Assembly: GCA_036307185.1 (NCBI GenBank)
Contig: JAXJYC010000029.1
Location: forward strand, 124,001-188,000
DNA: 64,000 nucleotides
DNA from: SVEL01 sp017381055
GTDB lineage: Bacteria; Bacillota; Clostridia; Lachnospirales; Lachnospiraceae
Direction: 5' to 3'
Made by a program: the position numbers and the translations under genes
Notes under the pieces: model-generated
Told to the model about the DNA's origin: nothing
Seen by the model: only the letters and a program-made list of their open reading frames with translations
Databases searched by the model: none
Part shown: in pieces, positions 26,300 to 35,408 of the stretch
Numbering within the stretch: the stretch's first letter is position 1
Layout of the letters: each line of letters begins with the position of its first letter

Positions 26300-26525
26300 T
26301 TATAGGCAGGTCTTCTGACTTAAGTATCATAATCTAATTTTCCCTTCCCATAGAAAAATCTTATTTCAATTCTCCCACAGTGGTAATCGTTCCTTGACTA
26401 TTATTAATCAAAGAACTCAAAATTAGACTCCACTCTTACAGCGACGGGTTCGTGCAGGACTCTCACCTGCTTCCCTTTTCACCAGAACCATAGTTTATTT
26501 AGAAACTATTTCTGACACCTAAAAT
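26300..26525 (-). promoter_or_regulatory. Cobalamin (adenosylcobalamin-type) riboswitch
   Basis: On the minus strand the conserved blocks occur in order: AGGTGTCAG at the 5' side, AAAAGGGAAGCAGGTGAGAG, TCCTGCACGAACCCGTCGCTG followed by TAAG (the B12-box region), CCACTG...GGGAAGG, and the 3' block AGTCAGAAGACCTGCC. It fills the 310-base stretch between the LysR gene and the DUF4430 gene. A small hairpin GACCA-cgaggatac-TGGTC lies just before the Shine-Dalgarno of the next gene and no U-tract terminator follows, so control may act on translation. Confidence 0.93.
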
Positions 26526-26565
26526 GTATATTAATTTATAACCACCATATGATAACACAAGTGTC

Positions 26566-27441
26566 TTATTTTGTAAAGAAACGTGTCTTTAAGAAATCAT
26601 AAAAAGCTATCACATTCGAATTATCCTGTTTATTTAAATTATAAGATATAACAATATCCCTCTGACACAATACACCTTCTATTTCTAAAAGCCTAACATG
26701 TTTTTCATCTACACTTCCCCAAGTAAATTGTGGCCAAAATCCAACTCCCATATTAGCCATAATCATATTTTTTACAGCAGACGGATTATCACTTTCAAAA
26801 ATAATCTTAGGCTTTACTCCTAACGTATGACAAAACTTCTCACAAATTGCTGAAAACTGTTTAGAACCAGCAAGACTAATAAATCCCTCATCCATCATTT
26901 CCCTTAAATCAATTGATGTTCTTCCTTTATATTTTTCATTATTGGGCACAGCCAAATATATTTTTTCATGACAAATAAACTCATTTTTACCTTGTAGCTT
27001 TTCCTCGTTATTTGAACTATCACTTGCCTTTGTTGTTATTTCAATATCATATAAATTCTCTTGATTATTTTGTAGCAATTGAAAGTTTATATCTTTGTGC
27101 TCCCTTTTATATTCTATAATGGCGTCTGTTACTAAAGCTGATGCCGCAAGTACATTTAAGTGAATAGTTTTATCAGCAAGTTTTGCCATTACATGAAGTT
27201 TTTCTGGCAATGAATCCAATTCATCTATTATAGGAATCAATTTTTTCTCTAAGTATTTACCATATTCTGTAAGGGTAATATTTCTTCCCTTACTAACAAA
27301 CAACGGTACTCCTACACTCTCCTCTAATCTGTGAATTGCTTGTGTTAAAGATGGTTGTGCAATATGTAGTTTTTTTGCACTATTTGTTATATGCTGCGTT
27401 TTTGCAACCTCCAAAAAATATCTAATCTGATTTAACTCCAT
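26566..27441 (-). CDS. LysR family transcriptional regulator
   Basis: The 291-residue protein has an N-terminal winged HTH (ELNQIRYFLEVAKTQHITNS, AQPSLTQAIHRLEESVG) and a C-terminal periplasmic-binding-like effector domain from about residue 90. The start at 27441 follows GGAGG; an upstream in-frame ATG at 27459 does not. It is transcribed away from a SemiSWEET-like gene across a spacer with a perfect palindrome, the usual LysR arrangement of regulator and divergent target. The effector is unknown; a substrate of the small transporter is a reasonable guess. Confidence 0.9.
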   Translation of the reverse strand: MELNQIRYFLEVAKTQHITNSAKKLHIAQPSLTQAIHRLEESVGVPLFVSKGRNITLTEYGKYLEKKLIPIIDELDSLPEKLHVMAKLADKTIHLNVLAASALVTDAIIEYKREHKDINFQLLQNNQENLYDIEITTKASDSSNNEEKLQGKNEFICHEKIYLAVPNNEKYKGRTSIDLREMMDEGFISLAGSKQFSAICEKFCHTLGVKPKIIFESDNPSAVKNMIMANMGVGFWPQFTWGSVDEKHVRLLEIEGVLCQRDIVISYNLNKQDNSNVIAFYDFLKTRFFTK

Positions 27442-27474
27442 AAAATATCCCTCCTGCAATTCATAGGTTATATA

Positions 27475-27489
27475 CTATTAATTTAATAG
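27475..27489. promoter_or_regulatory. LysR-type operator candidate
   Basis: CTATTAATTTAATAG is a perfect 15-base palindrome containing T-N11-A. It lies between the divergent LysR gene and the PQ-loop gene, 12 bases upstream of the -35 of the latter. Confidence 0.55.
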
Positions 27490-27500
27490 ATATTATATAT

Positions 27501-27529
27501 TTGAATTATGAATAATACAAGAATATAAT
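27501..27529 (+). promoter_or_regulatory. Promoter of the PQ-loop gene
   Basis: Plus-strand TTGAAT, a 17-nt spacer and TATAAT, followed 47 bases later by the start codon with AAGGAGG. Confidence 0.75.
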
Positions 27530-27575
27530 GCCATAGAAGAAAAAAATTTTTGCAAAACAAAAGGAGGCTATCTTT

Positions 27576-27851
27576 ATGACAAATTTTTTGGAGGCTTTTA
27601 TGCTTATATGTTTTGGATTATCTTGGCCATTATCTCTTTATAAAAATATAAAAGCCAAGACAGCAAAATCTATGAGTTTACAGTTTACACTTCTTATTAT
27701 CACTGGCTATATCGCTGGCATTACAGCAAAAATTGTAAATAACAATTTTAATTATGTATTGGTTATCTACATTCTAAATCTAATAATTGTTTCAGCTAAC
27801 ATCGTTGTTTACTTTATCAATTTACGCTATGACAAAAGATCAATTGCATAA
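27576..27851 (+). CDS. PQ-loop/SemiSWEET-like small membrane protein
   Basis: The 91-residue protein has three predicted membrane segments (about 6-22, 35-52, 60-82), the size of bacterial SemiSWEETs, which act as dimers to move sugars. The first helix ends SWPLSLYKNIKAKTAKSMS, corresponding to the PQ motif followed by the basic K-T-K-S-A/K loop typical of the family. It is divergent from a LysR regulator and ends at a terminator, so it forms a one-gene target unit. The substrate cannot be told. Confidence 0.75.
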   Translation: MTNFLEAFMLICFGLSWPLSLYKNIKAKTAKSMSLQFTLLIITGYIAGITAKIVNNNFNYVLVIYILNLIIVSANIVVYFINLRYDKRSIA

Positions 27852-27866
27852 TTCACCGTATAAAAA

Positions 27867-27894
27867 AGACGCATTTTATCAAAAATGCGTCTTA
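27867..27894. terminator. Terminator between PQ-loop gene and proS
   Basis: A 12-bp stem (AAGACGCATTTT / AAAATGCGTCTT) with a short loop, preceded by an A-run and followed by a broken T-run, lies between the two convergent genes. Confidence 0.8.
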
Positions 27895-27912
27895 ATTCTT
27901 TAATTTTACAAA

Positions 27913-29652
27913 TTAGTCTACAACCTTCTCGTTGATCTTAGCAAACATCTCTGCACGAATTTCATTAACCTTCTGGATAACTTCATCCTTATTAACCTTC
28001 ATAGAGATTGACTTATCTCTGCTAACGATCTCTACAAGACCTTCCTGAAGATTCTTTGGTCCAACAATGACTCTAATAGGAGCACCGATTAAATCTGCGT
28101 CTGCAAACATAGCACCTGGACGAACATCATCTCTATCATCATAAAGAACTTCCATACCGCTGTTGTTCATCTTAGCATAAAGGTCATCCGCAAATGCCTT
28201 AGCTTCAGCATCATCAGCTCTAAGAAGACACATATGAATCTCCCATGGAGCAATTGAAATTGGCCAAATTGGACCATAATCATCATGCTTAACTTCACAT
28301 ACACTTGCCGCCATACGACCTACACCGATACCATAGCAACCCATGATAGCATCTTTAGTCTCACCATTCTCGTCAAGATATGTAAGCCCCATAGACTTAG
28401 AATACTTTGTTCCAAGCTGGAAGATATTACCTACTTCGATACCTCTCTGAACAGTAATTGTCTTCTTACCACAGCATGGGCAGATACCACCTTCTACAAT
28501 CTTAGCAGCATCTACATATTCTACAGCACCATAATCTCTCTCGATATTAAATCCTGTTACGTGGTAATCTGTCTTATTAGCACCAGCTACAAGGTTATCA
28601 AGGCCCTTAAGCGAGCTATCAAAGAATACTGTAACATTCTCTGGAAGGCCCTTTGGTCCAATAAATCCAGCTACAATACCACATTCCTCTGTAATTACAG
28701 CTGGGTGAATATTTTCACCTACAAGCTTAGAAAGCTTAGCTTCATTAACATCAAGATCACCTCTGATAAATACAATAACGTACGAATCATCAGCATTCTT
28801 CTGATATACAACAGCCTTACATGTCTGTGTTACAGGCACCTTAAGGAAGTTAGCAACTTCTTCAATTGTCTTCTCATTTGGTGTATGAACCTCAGCCATA
28901 TCAGCCATAGGAATTACATTTTCATTTTCAATAATACTATCAGCAGCTTCCATATTAGCTCTGTAATCACACTCAGTACAGATAGCGATTGAATCCTCTC
29001 CAACTGGTGTAAGTAGCATATACTCATGAGATACACTACCACCCATCATACCAGAGTCAGATGCAACTGCAACAACCTCTGGAATACCACATCTAGCAAA
29101 GATTCTATTATATGAATCATAGCACTTCTGATAATATGCCTCTAAATCCTCCTGCGAAGTATGGAATGAATAAGCATCCTTCATAGTGAACTCACGAACT
29201 CTAATAAGACCAGCTCTTGGTCTTGCCTCATCACGGAACTTTGTCTGAATCTGATAAATCATAAATGGATACTTAGCATAGCTGTTGGCATATTCCTTAA
29301 CAAGCTGAACTGAAGCCTCTTCATGAGTCATACCAAGAATCATTCTTGATCCACTTCTATCCTTAAATCTTAAAAGCTCCTCTCCAACGCTCTGATATCT
29401 ACCAGACTCATCCCAAAGACTACCTGGAAGAACAACTGGGAACATAACTTCCTGTCCATCTATTCTATCCATTTCCTCTCTGATGATATTTTCAATCTTT
29501 CTTGTCACTCTCTTAGCTGGTGGATAAAGAGAGAAAATACCATTGGCTACATTCTTAATGTATCCACCTCTAACCATAAGTGCATGGCTATCAACCACAC
29601 AATCCGATGGACGCTCCTTAAATCTATTTCCTACTAAATTTCTAATTTTCAT
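27913..29652 (-). CDS. proS: Proline-tRNA ligase (bacterial ProS type)
   Basis: The 579-residue enzyme charges tRNA-Pro. Class II motifs are visible: motif 2 FRDEARPRAGLIRVREFTMK, and motif 3 GCYGIGVGRMAASV. An editing (INS/YbaK-like) domain lies between them, about residues 225-390 (TCKAVVYQ, GIVAGFIGPKGL). The C-terminal anticodon domain begins near 470. A four-Cys-type site (CTECDYRAN and CPCCGKK) is present. It lies 63 bases after nfo with only a weak ribosome binding site. No T-box was seen upstream. Confidence 0.97.
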   Translation of the reverse strand: MKIRNLVGNRFKERPSDCVVDSHALMVRGGYIKNVANGIFSLYPPAKRVTRKIENIIREEMDRIDGQEVMFPVVLPGSLWDESGRYQSVGEELLRFKDRSGSRMILGMTHEEASVQLVKEYANSYAKYPFMIYQIQTKFRDEARPRAGLIRVREFTMKDAYSFHTSQEDLEAYYQKCYDSYNRIFARCGIPEVVAVASDSGMMGGSVSHEYMLLTPVGEDSIAICTECDYRANMEAADSIIENENVIPMADMAEVHTPNEKTIEEVANFLKVPVTQTCKAVVYQKNADDSYVIVFIRGDLDVNEAKLSKLVGENIHPAVITEECGIVAGFIGPKGLPENVTVFFDSSLKGLDNLVAGANKTDYHVTGFNIERDYGAVEYVDAAKIVEGGICPCCGKKTITVQRGIEVGNIFQLGTKYSKSMGLTYLDENGETKDAIMGCYGIGVGRMAASVCEVKHDDYGPIWPISIAPWEIHMCLLRADDAEAKAFADDLYAKMNNSGMEVLYDDRDDVRPGAMFADADLIGAPIRVIVGPKNLQEGLVEIVSRDKSISMKVNKDEVIQKVNEIRAEMFAKINEKVVD

Positions 29653-29715
29653 TTTGTAATCCCAGAACTAAAATTTAGCTCTTTCCTTTCATTAATATCA
29701 ATTGTGTTTATAAAA

Positions 29716-30543
29716 TTAATCTCTTAAGCTTTTTAAAAGAGCAATTTCCTTAGCGTAGCCAGCCTCATCATTAGGAGTTTCTAATATAAAAGGCTTGTCC
29801 TTAAGAGCTGGATGATTAATAATTCTTGTTATAGCCTCAATTCCCAAATGTCCCTGACCGATTTTCTCGTGTCTATCCTTATGAGCACTAATATCATTCA
29901 TACTATCATTTAAATGAATAGCTTTTAATCTATCAAGACCAATAACTCTATCAAACTCTTCTATAACTTCATCAAGCTTATTTACGATATCATATCCGCC
30001 ATCCCAAATGTGACATGTATCTAGACAAACTCCTAATTTATCATTTAATTCCACTTTGTCGATAATAGCACGAATTTCCTCAAAGTTTCTTCCAACCTCA
30101 CTGCCCTTTCCTGCCATTGTCTCAAGAAGTACTGTTGTTGTTTGTTCTGGTTTTAATACCATATTTAAAACCTCTGCAATCATATCTATACCCTTGTCAG
30201 CTCCCTGACCTACATGTGATCCTGGATGGAAATTATAATAATTACCTGGAGTATATTCCATTCTTTTCAAATCATCCGCAAGCATCTCTATAGCAAACTG
30301 ACGAATATTTTCTTTCTCAGCGCAAGCATTCATAGTATACGGCGCATGGGCTACAAGCTTACCAAAATTATTTTCTTCTGCTAGCTTAAGAAAAGCTTCA
30401 ACATCCTTTGTATCTATTTCTTTTGCACTACCCCCACGGGGATTTCTTGTAAAAAATGCAAATGTATTTGCACCTAATTCTATCGCCTGCTTTCCCATAG
30501 CTAAATAGCCTTTGGAAGCAGATAAATGGCAACCAATATACAT
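29716..30543 (-). CDS. nfo: Endonuclease IV (AP endonuclease)
   Basis: This zinc-dependent TIM-barrel enzyme cuts DNA at abasic sites. The family motifs are VAHAPYTMN (normally VxHxPYxxN), NFHPGSHVG, VLLETMAGKGSEVG, GVCLDTCHIWDGGYD, HLNDSMNDISAHKDRHEKIGQGH (about residues 203-225) and ILETPND. All metal ligands are visible. The length of 275 is typical. GGAGG precedes the ATG. It lies between a c-di-GMP signalling gene and proS. Confidence 0.97.
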   Translation of the reverse strand: MYIGCHLSASKGYLAMGKQAIELGANTFAFFTRNPRGGSAKEIDTKDVEAFLKLAEENNFGKLVAHAPYTMNACAEKENIRQFAIEMLADDLKRMEYTPGNYYNFHPGSHVGQGADKGIDMIAEVLNMVLKPEQTTTVLLETMAGKGSEVGRNFEEIRAIIDKVELNDKLGVCLDTCHIWDGGYDIVNKLDEVIEEFDRVIGLDRLKAIHLNDSMNDISAHKDRHEKIGQGHLGIEAITRIINHPALKDKPFILETPNDEAGYAKEIALLKSLRD

Positions 30544-30627
30544 CTCATCCTCCTATATACTGTAGTATCTAACGAGTATTATGCTTTATATGCAAATTCC
30601 TCGCAACTAACACATCTGATAATTCTA

Positions 30628-32631
30628 TCACTTATCATTCAAATCTGCAATATCATAGCTAACATTTACTTCATTTCTTTTATATTCCTTATCAAATTTT
30701 TCATGAATTCGCTTTAATATCATATCCACATCTTTATCTGTTGCATTTAATAATATAACTAAAAACTGTTCACTACTGAATCTTGTACTAACATCTGTAT
30801 TTCTGAGTGCTCCCTTGATAGCCTTTTTCATACAATACATTGCATATTCTTGTTCCTCAATATCAAAATTATTGTAATCAATTGGTTCTAGCGTAAGCAT
30901 GATAAGCTGCATATCATGTTCAAATCTTTGAACAATATTTAATACAAAATCATATATCTTTTTGAATTCGTCAAATTCAACATTAATTGCACCATGGGAC
31001 GTTCTATTAGCCTTAAGACTCTTAACCATATTATCAAGATCAATAGAAGTCTTTTTATTCTGCATGCCTTCAATCTCCGAGTACATACAATAACCAGCCT
31101 TACCACCATGTTTTATATGATATAATGCCTTGTCTGCATTTCTAACAGCATCAGCAAATAACTCTTTACCAGAAGACATATACATACCAATAGAAAGACT
31201 AGAATACTTTAAATATTCATTATCCTTCTTAACAATGTCAAATTCTTTAATAATATTCTCAACCATGTTAATAGCTTCTTTTTCTTCAACCTCAGGTATA
31301 TAACACAAGAACTCATCTCCGCCAACTCTAGAAACGATTGTTTTATCACCATATTTTAATAATATAGTTCCTAAATTCTTAAGAACATAATCTCCCGCCA
31401 AATGTCCCATACTGTCGTTAGTCTTCTTAAGATTGTCCAAATCTACAAACACAAGACAGCCTGGTCTAGTTCTAACAGCCTCAGCAATTCTACTTTCACC
31501 TGTTTTTCTATTTAGGACACCTGTAAGAATATCATAAATATCACTTTTTTGATTCTCTTCTATATTATTAACAATCTGATTTAACAATATAGAACTCTCT
31601 TCTGTCAAAGTCAACTCTGCTTTTTCTAATTCATCCTCATCTTCAATTACCAACTTATCTTCATCTAGTAACTTTAAGAATAAATCTGTAAATTTAGGGT
31701 CAAACTGTGTTCCTTTTCCATTCTCAAGCTGAGAATAAATCTCATCCTTTGAAAGATTATCTCTATAAATTCTCTTGCTATTCATAGCATCATAAGCATC
31801 TGCAATACATATAATTCTAGCAATTTCCGGTATATCCTCACCAGCAACTCCAGTTGGATAACCTTTACCATCATATCTTTCATGATGATACTTCGCACCA
31901 AGTGATACTCCTGCTATTGTTTTAATGTCATTAAGAATATCTCCACCGATGCTTGTATGAGACTTAATTACGCTAAACTCAATCTCATTAAGCTTTCCAG
32001 GCTTATTTAACACACTGTCTGGAATGCCAACCTTGCCTATATCATGAAGAAGCGCCACATATCTTAAATTGCCAATTTTATCCTCTGACCACCCAAGCTC
32101 CTTTGCTAATCTTGCACTATACTCCGAAACTCGCACAGAATGTCCTTTCGTATAACTGTCCTTCGCCTCAATCATACTAGCAATTGTTGCTATTGTTTCA
32201 AAGGAAATCTGTTCAATCTGTCTCGTTTTTTCTTGAACCTTATGTTCTAAATCCTTCATAAGTTCTGATAATTCTAATATATTTTCAATTCTATTAAGCA
32301 TAACCTCAGGAATAAACGGCTTCTTGATAAAATCCATAGCTCCCATATTAAGGCCTTTAACTTCACTACCAACCTCTGTATCAGCTGTAAGAAATACAAC
32401 TGGTACACTATTATTGCTATTATCAAGCTGTTTTATATTTTCAAATACTTGAAAACCATCCATTTCTGGCATAACAATATCAAGAAGTATTAAATCAACC
32501 AAATTATTTTCAAGATATGTCAAAGCCTTTTCACCAGACTTTACCAAGACAAGCTTATACTTATCCTTCAATACTCTTTCAACCATTTTTAAATTAGTAA
32601 CATTATCATCAACAGCAATAATTCGTTTCAT
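30628..32631 (-). CDS. Response regulator with HD-GYP, GGDEF and a degenerate second GGDEF-like domain
   Basis: The 667-residue soluble protein has, in order: a receiver domain (1-120) with IIAVDDN and LILLDIVMPEMDG; a coiled linker (120-145); an HD-GYP domain (150-335) with HDIGKVGIPDSVLNKPG and HHERYDGKGYP; a GGDEF domain (about 370-530) with SRVGGDEFLCYI; and a C-terminal segment whose RFSSEQFLVILL sits where a second GGDEF would be. It may both make and degrade c-di-GMP under phosphorelay control. No histidine kinase is adjacent. The start at 32631 follows AGGTGA. Confidence 0.9.
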   Translation of the reverse strand: MKRIIAVDDNVTNLKMVERVLKDKYKLVLVKSGEKALTYLENNLVDLILLDIVMPEMDGFQVFENIKQLDNSNNSVPVVFLTADTEVGSEVKGLNMGAMDFIKKPFIPEVMLNRIENILELSELMKDLEHKVQEKTRQIEQISFETIATIASMIEAKDSYTKGHSVRVSEYSARLAKELGWSEDKIGNLRYVALLHDIGKVGIPDSVLNKPGKLNEIEFSVIKSHTSIGGDILNDIKTIAGVSLGAKYHHERYDGKGYPTGVAGEDIPEIARIICIADAYDAMNSKRIYRDNLSKDEIYSQLENGKGTQFDPKFTDLFLKLLDEDKLVIEDEDELEKAELTLTEESSILLNQIVNNIEENQKSDIYDILTGVLNRKTGESRIAEAVRTRPGCLVFVDLDNLKKTNDSMGHLAGDYVLKNLGTILLKYGDKTIVSRVGGDEFLCYIPEVEEKEAINMVENIIKEFDIVKKDNEYLKYSSLSIGMYMSSGKELFADAVRNADKALYHIKHGGKAGYCMYSEIEGMQNKKTSIDLDNMVKSLKANRTSHGAINVEFDEFKKIYDFVLNIVQRFEHDMQLIMLTLEPIDYNNFDIEEQEYAMYCMKKAIKGALRNTDVSTRFSSEQFLVILLNATDKDVDMILKRIHEKFDKEYKRNEVNVSYDIADLNDK

Positions 32632-32703
32632 ATAAATCACCTAACCTTATATATTACAATTAAATCAACTAACTATAATTATACAAAAGATTAATAAAAA
32701 ATT

Positions 32704-32737
32704 AAAGAGTAAATACTTTTTAAAGTACTTACTCTTT
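32704..32737 (-). terminator. Terminator after the PFL-family gene
   Basis: On the minus strand a 15-bp stem (AAAGAGTAAGTACTT / AAGTATTTACTCTTT, G-U pair allowed) is followed by AATTTTTTATT. Confidence 0.85.
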
Positions 32738-32749
32738 GTATTTATTCTA

Positions 32750-34114
32750 CTAATTCTTAAAGCTATGAATTGGGGCTGGGATTCTACCACCTCTATTAAC
32801 AAATGCGTCACAAGAGAAATTATTAACCGGCATAACTGGTGCATAACCAAGAAGTCCACCAAATTCAACCATCTCTCCAACCTTCTTGCCTGGAACTGGA
32901 ATAATTCTAACAGCAGTAGTTTTTTGATTAATCATACCGATAGCAGCTTCATCTGCAATAATTCCCGAAATAGTTGTTGCCTTAGTATCTCCAGGAATCG
33001 CAATCATATCCAATCCTACTGAACATACACAAGTCATAGCCTCAAGTTTCTCTAAAGTAAGGGCGCCCATATTAACAGCATCGATCATTCCCTGATCTTC
33101 ACTAACTGGAATAAATGCACCACTCAAACCACCTACATAAGAAGAAGCCATAACTCCACCCTTCTTAACCTGATCATTAAGAAGTGCTAGCGCTGCTGTT
33201 GTACCAGGAGCACCAACTCTCTCAAGTCCAATCTCTTCTAAAATCTCAGCAACAGAATCACCTATTGCTGGTGTTGGAGCTAAAGATAAATCTATAATAC
33301 CAAATGGAACACCAAGTCTCTTTGAAGCTTCCTGTGCTACAAGCTGTCCAACTCTTGTAACCTTAAAAGCAGTCTTCTTTATAGTCTCACAAAGAACTTC
33401 AAAGTTTTTGCCTCTAACCTTGCTTAATGCATTCTTAACAACACCTGGTCCTGAAACGCCAACATTAATAATACAATCAGCCTCTGTTACACCATGGAAA
33501 GCACCTGCCATAAATGGATTATCATCTGGTGCATTACAGAATACAACAAGCTTAGCACAACCAAGACACTCTGCATCCTTTGTAATCTCATCAGTCTCAA
33601 CGATAACCTCACCCATTAGCTTAACAGCATCCATATTAAGACCTGTCTTTGTAGAACCTACATTGACAGAACTACATACTCTATCAGTGCAAGCAAGAGC
33701 CTGTGGTATAGAACGAATCATCATCTCCTCAGCCGGAGTCATACCCTTAGATACAAGACATGAGTAACCACCGATAAAGTTTACTCCTACTTCCTTAGCT
33801 GCCTTATCAAGAGTCTTAGCAATGCTAACAAAATCTTCAACAGACTTACATGCAGAAGCACCAACAAGACCAATTGGAGTAACTGATATTCTCTTGTTAA
33901 CAATAGGAATACCTATTTCCTTCTCAATCTCGTTACCTGTTGACACAAGATTCTTAGCCTTTGTAGTAATCTTATTGTAAATATTTTCATTAAGCTTATT
34001 TATATCGCCATCAATACAATCAAGTAAGCTGATACCCATAGTAATAGTACGAACATCAAGATTCTCGTGTTCAACCATATCATTAGTTTCTTTTACTTCA
34101 AATAAATTAATCAT
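32750..34114 (-). CDS. PFL family (UPF0210/DUF711) protein
   Basis: The 454-residue cytoplasmic protein belongs to the family paired with UPF0237 ACT proteins. Conserved stretches are TITMGISLLDCIDG, GGYSCLVSKGMTP, CNAPDDNPFMAGAFHG, FGIIDLSLAPTPAIGDSVAEI and ISGIIADEAAIGMINQKTTA. Distant similarity to pyruvate formate-lyase gives the family name, but there is no evidence of glycyl-radical chemistry. The function is not established. It is 10 bases after the ACT gene, with GGAG before the ATG, and a terminator follows. Confidence 0.9.
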   Translation of the reverse strand: MINLFEVKETNDMVEHENLDVRTITMGISLLDCIDGDINKLNENIYNKITTKAKNLVSTGNEIEKEIGIPIVNKRISVTPIGLVGASACKSVEDFVSIAKTLDKAAKEVGVNFIGGYSCLVSKGMTPAEEMMIRSIPQALACTDRVCSSVNVGSTKTGLNMDAVKLMGEVIVETDEITKDAECLGCAKLVVFCNAPDDNPFMAGAFHGVTEADCIINVGVSGPGVVKNALSKVRGKNFEVLCETIKKTAFKVTRVGQLVAQEASKRLGVPFGIIDLSLAPTPAIGDSVAEILEEIGLERVGAPGTTAALALLNDQVKKGGVMASSYVGGLSGAFIPVSEDQGMIDAVNMGALTLEKLEAMTCVCSVGLDMIAIPGDTKATTISGIIADEAAIGMINQKTTAVRIIPVPGKKVGEMVEFGGLLGYAPVMPVNNFSCDAFVNRGGRIPAPIHSFKN

Positions 34115-34124
34115 AATTATTCTC

Positions 34125-34397
34125 CTACAAACGATGCATTATATTAAAAATATCCTCTGACTGTAACTTAATCTGAACACCGATTTCGTTACCTAACTCT
34201 GCCATCTCATCACTAAGCTGTCCAAACTGCTTGCTAGCATTATTTGCATCAACAATCATCATCATGTTAAAAAAATCCTGAACGATTGTCTGTGAAATAT
34301 CTAAAATATTAACATTATTATCTGCTAAATATGTACAAACCTTTGCGATAATTCCTACTGTATCTTTTCCAACTACGGTAATAACTGTCTTTTTCAT
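34125..34397 (-). CDS. ACT-domain protein (UPF0237)
   Basis: The 90-residue protein is a single ACT-like unit: VITVVGKDTVGIIAKVCTYL, then NVNILDISQTIVQDFFNMMM. The family resembles the GcvR N-terminal half and is expected to bind a small ligand, often an amino acid. It forms a conserved two-gene unit with the PFL-family protein. GAGAGG precedes the ATG and a promoter lies 60-90 bases upstream. Confidence 0.92.
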   Translation of the reverse strand: MKKTVITVVGKDTVGIIAKVCTYLADNNVNILDISQTIVQDFFNMMMIVDANNASKQFGQLSDEMAELGNEIGVQIKLQSEDIFNIMHRL

Positions 34398-34456
34398 ATT
34401 AACCTACCTCTCTATTTATGGCTATCTATTTTTTTCTAAACTAGCCTATCATTTCA

Positions 34457-34485
34457 ATTATATGTGATAATGCTTATTATTTCAA
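34457..34485 (-). promoter_or_regulatory. Promoter of the ACT-PFL operon
   Basis: Minus-strand TTGAAA, a 17-nt spacer and TATAAT. Confidence 0.8.
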
Positions 34486-34500
34486 CACTTAAAATTAAAA

Positions 34501-34539
34501 CCTAAACATAAGTAGAATTTTACCTTCTTTTGTTTAGGC
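34501..34539 (-). terminator. Probable terminator of the WalJ-like gene
   Basis: Minus-strand GCCTAAACA...TGTTTAGG closes a long loop that contains a second small stem (AGAA/TTCT), followed by TTTTAATTTTAAG. Confidence 0.65.
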
Positions 34540-34554
34540 TTATAACATATCTTC

Positions 34555-35358
34555 TTACACTGCGATACACTCCATAACCCTATCTCTCCAAGCCACTTCA
34601 ATATCAAAATCATCTGCTTTAAATGGGCTATCACTTAAATTAATCTCAGCTCTAACACTCTCATATGCCAACTCTGGATAATTATTCTCTTTACTTAAGT
34701 GACCAAGATATATCTTCTTTAATCTTTCAGATAGTATCTCATCAAGAAGTCTACCTGACATTTCATTACACAAATGACCATGATTACCTAATATTCTTTG
34801 CTTAAGATAATATGGATATGATCCAACTTGAAGCATCTTAATATCATGATTAGCCTCAAGGAGTATAGCGTCTAAATCTTTAAGATTATCAACTATATAA
34901 TCATTATAATGTCCCATATCTGTTGCAACAGCCACTGCCTTTGAATCACTAAAGTTACTTATCCTATATCCGCAAGGCTCCTTTGCATCATGAGATATGG
35001 AAAATGGTCGAATTTTAAGAGTACCTATCTCGTAATCTTCATCAGCATATAAACCGTTAAGCAAAGACAAATCTACCTTATCCAAATATTTACTCTTAGC
35101 AGTTTCTTCTATAGTACCATTAGTGGCAAATACTGGAATATCATGCTTACGAAGAACAACTCCTAATCCGCCAATATGGTCCGAATGCTCATGTGTAACT
35201 AATATTCCACTCATATCAGACAATGTAAGACCAATAGAATTAAGTCCTTCCTCTATTCTTTTTTTACTTATACCTGCATCAATAAGCAAATGGGTATTAT
35301 CATCTCCAACATAAATACAGTTGCCGCTGCTACCGCTGGCAATACTCATCATTCGCAT
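34555..35358 (-). CDS. Metallo-beta-lactamase fold hydrolase (WalJ/YycJ-like)
   Basis: The 267-residue protein has the beta-lactamase fold with metal motif THEHSDHIGG, a GSSGNCIYV N-terminal strand, ISHDAKEPCGY, HNDYI-like GHYNDYI and LLEANHD, and the late LGHLSKENN. This pattern is that of the YycJ/WalJ group, 5'-3' nucleases linked to DNA repair or the WalKR operon in other Bacillota; no walKR is here. GGAGG precedes the ATG. The substrate assignment is by family only. Confidence 0.85.
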   Translation of the reverse strand: MRMMSIASGSSGNCIYVGDDNTHLLIDAGISKKRIEEGLNSIGLTLSDMSGILVTHEHSDHIGGLGVVLRKHDIPVFATNGTIEETAKSKYLDKVDLSLLNGLYADEDYEIGTLKIRPFSISHDAKEPCGYRISNFSDSKAVAVATDMGHYNDYIVDNLKDLDAILLEANHDIKMLQVGSYPYYLKQRILGNHGHLCNEMSGRLLDEILSERLKKIYLGHLSKENNYPELAYESVRAEINLSDSPFKADDFDIEVAWRDRVMECIAV

Positions 35359-35408
35359 AATTTGCCTCCTAATTATTTCTAAACACCAACGTATATCATA
35401 GAAACTAT

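Noticed and set aside
28285..28992. 235-codon plus-strand frame opposite proS
   Set aside because: It lies wholly opposite conserved proS codons, and the Cys/Tyr/Thr-rich composition is that of a reversed coding strand.
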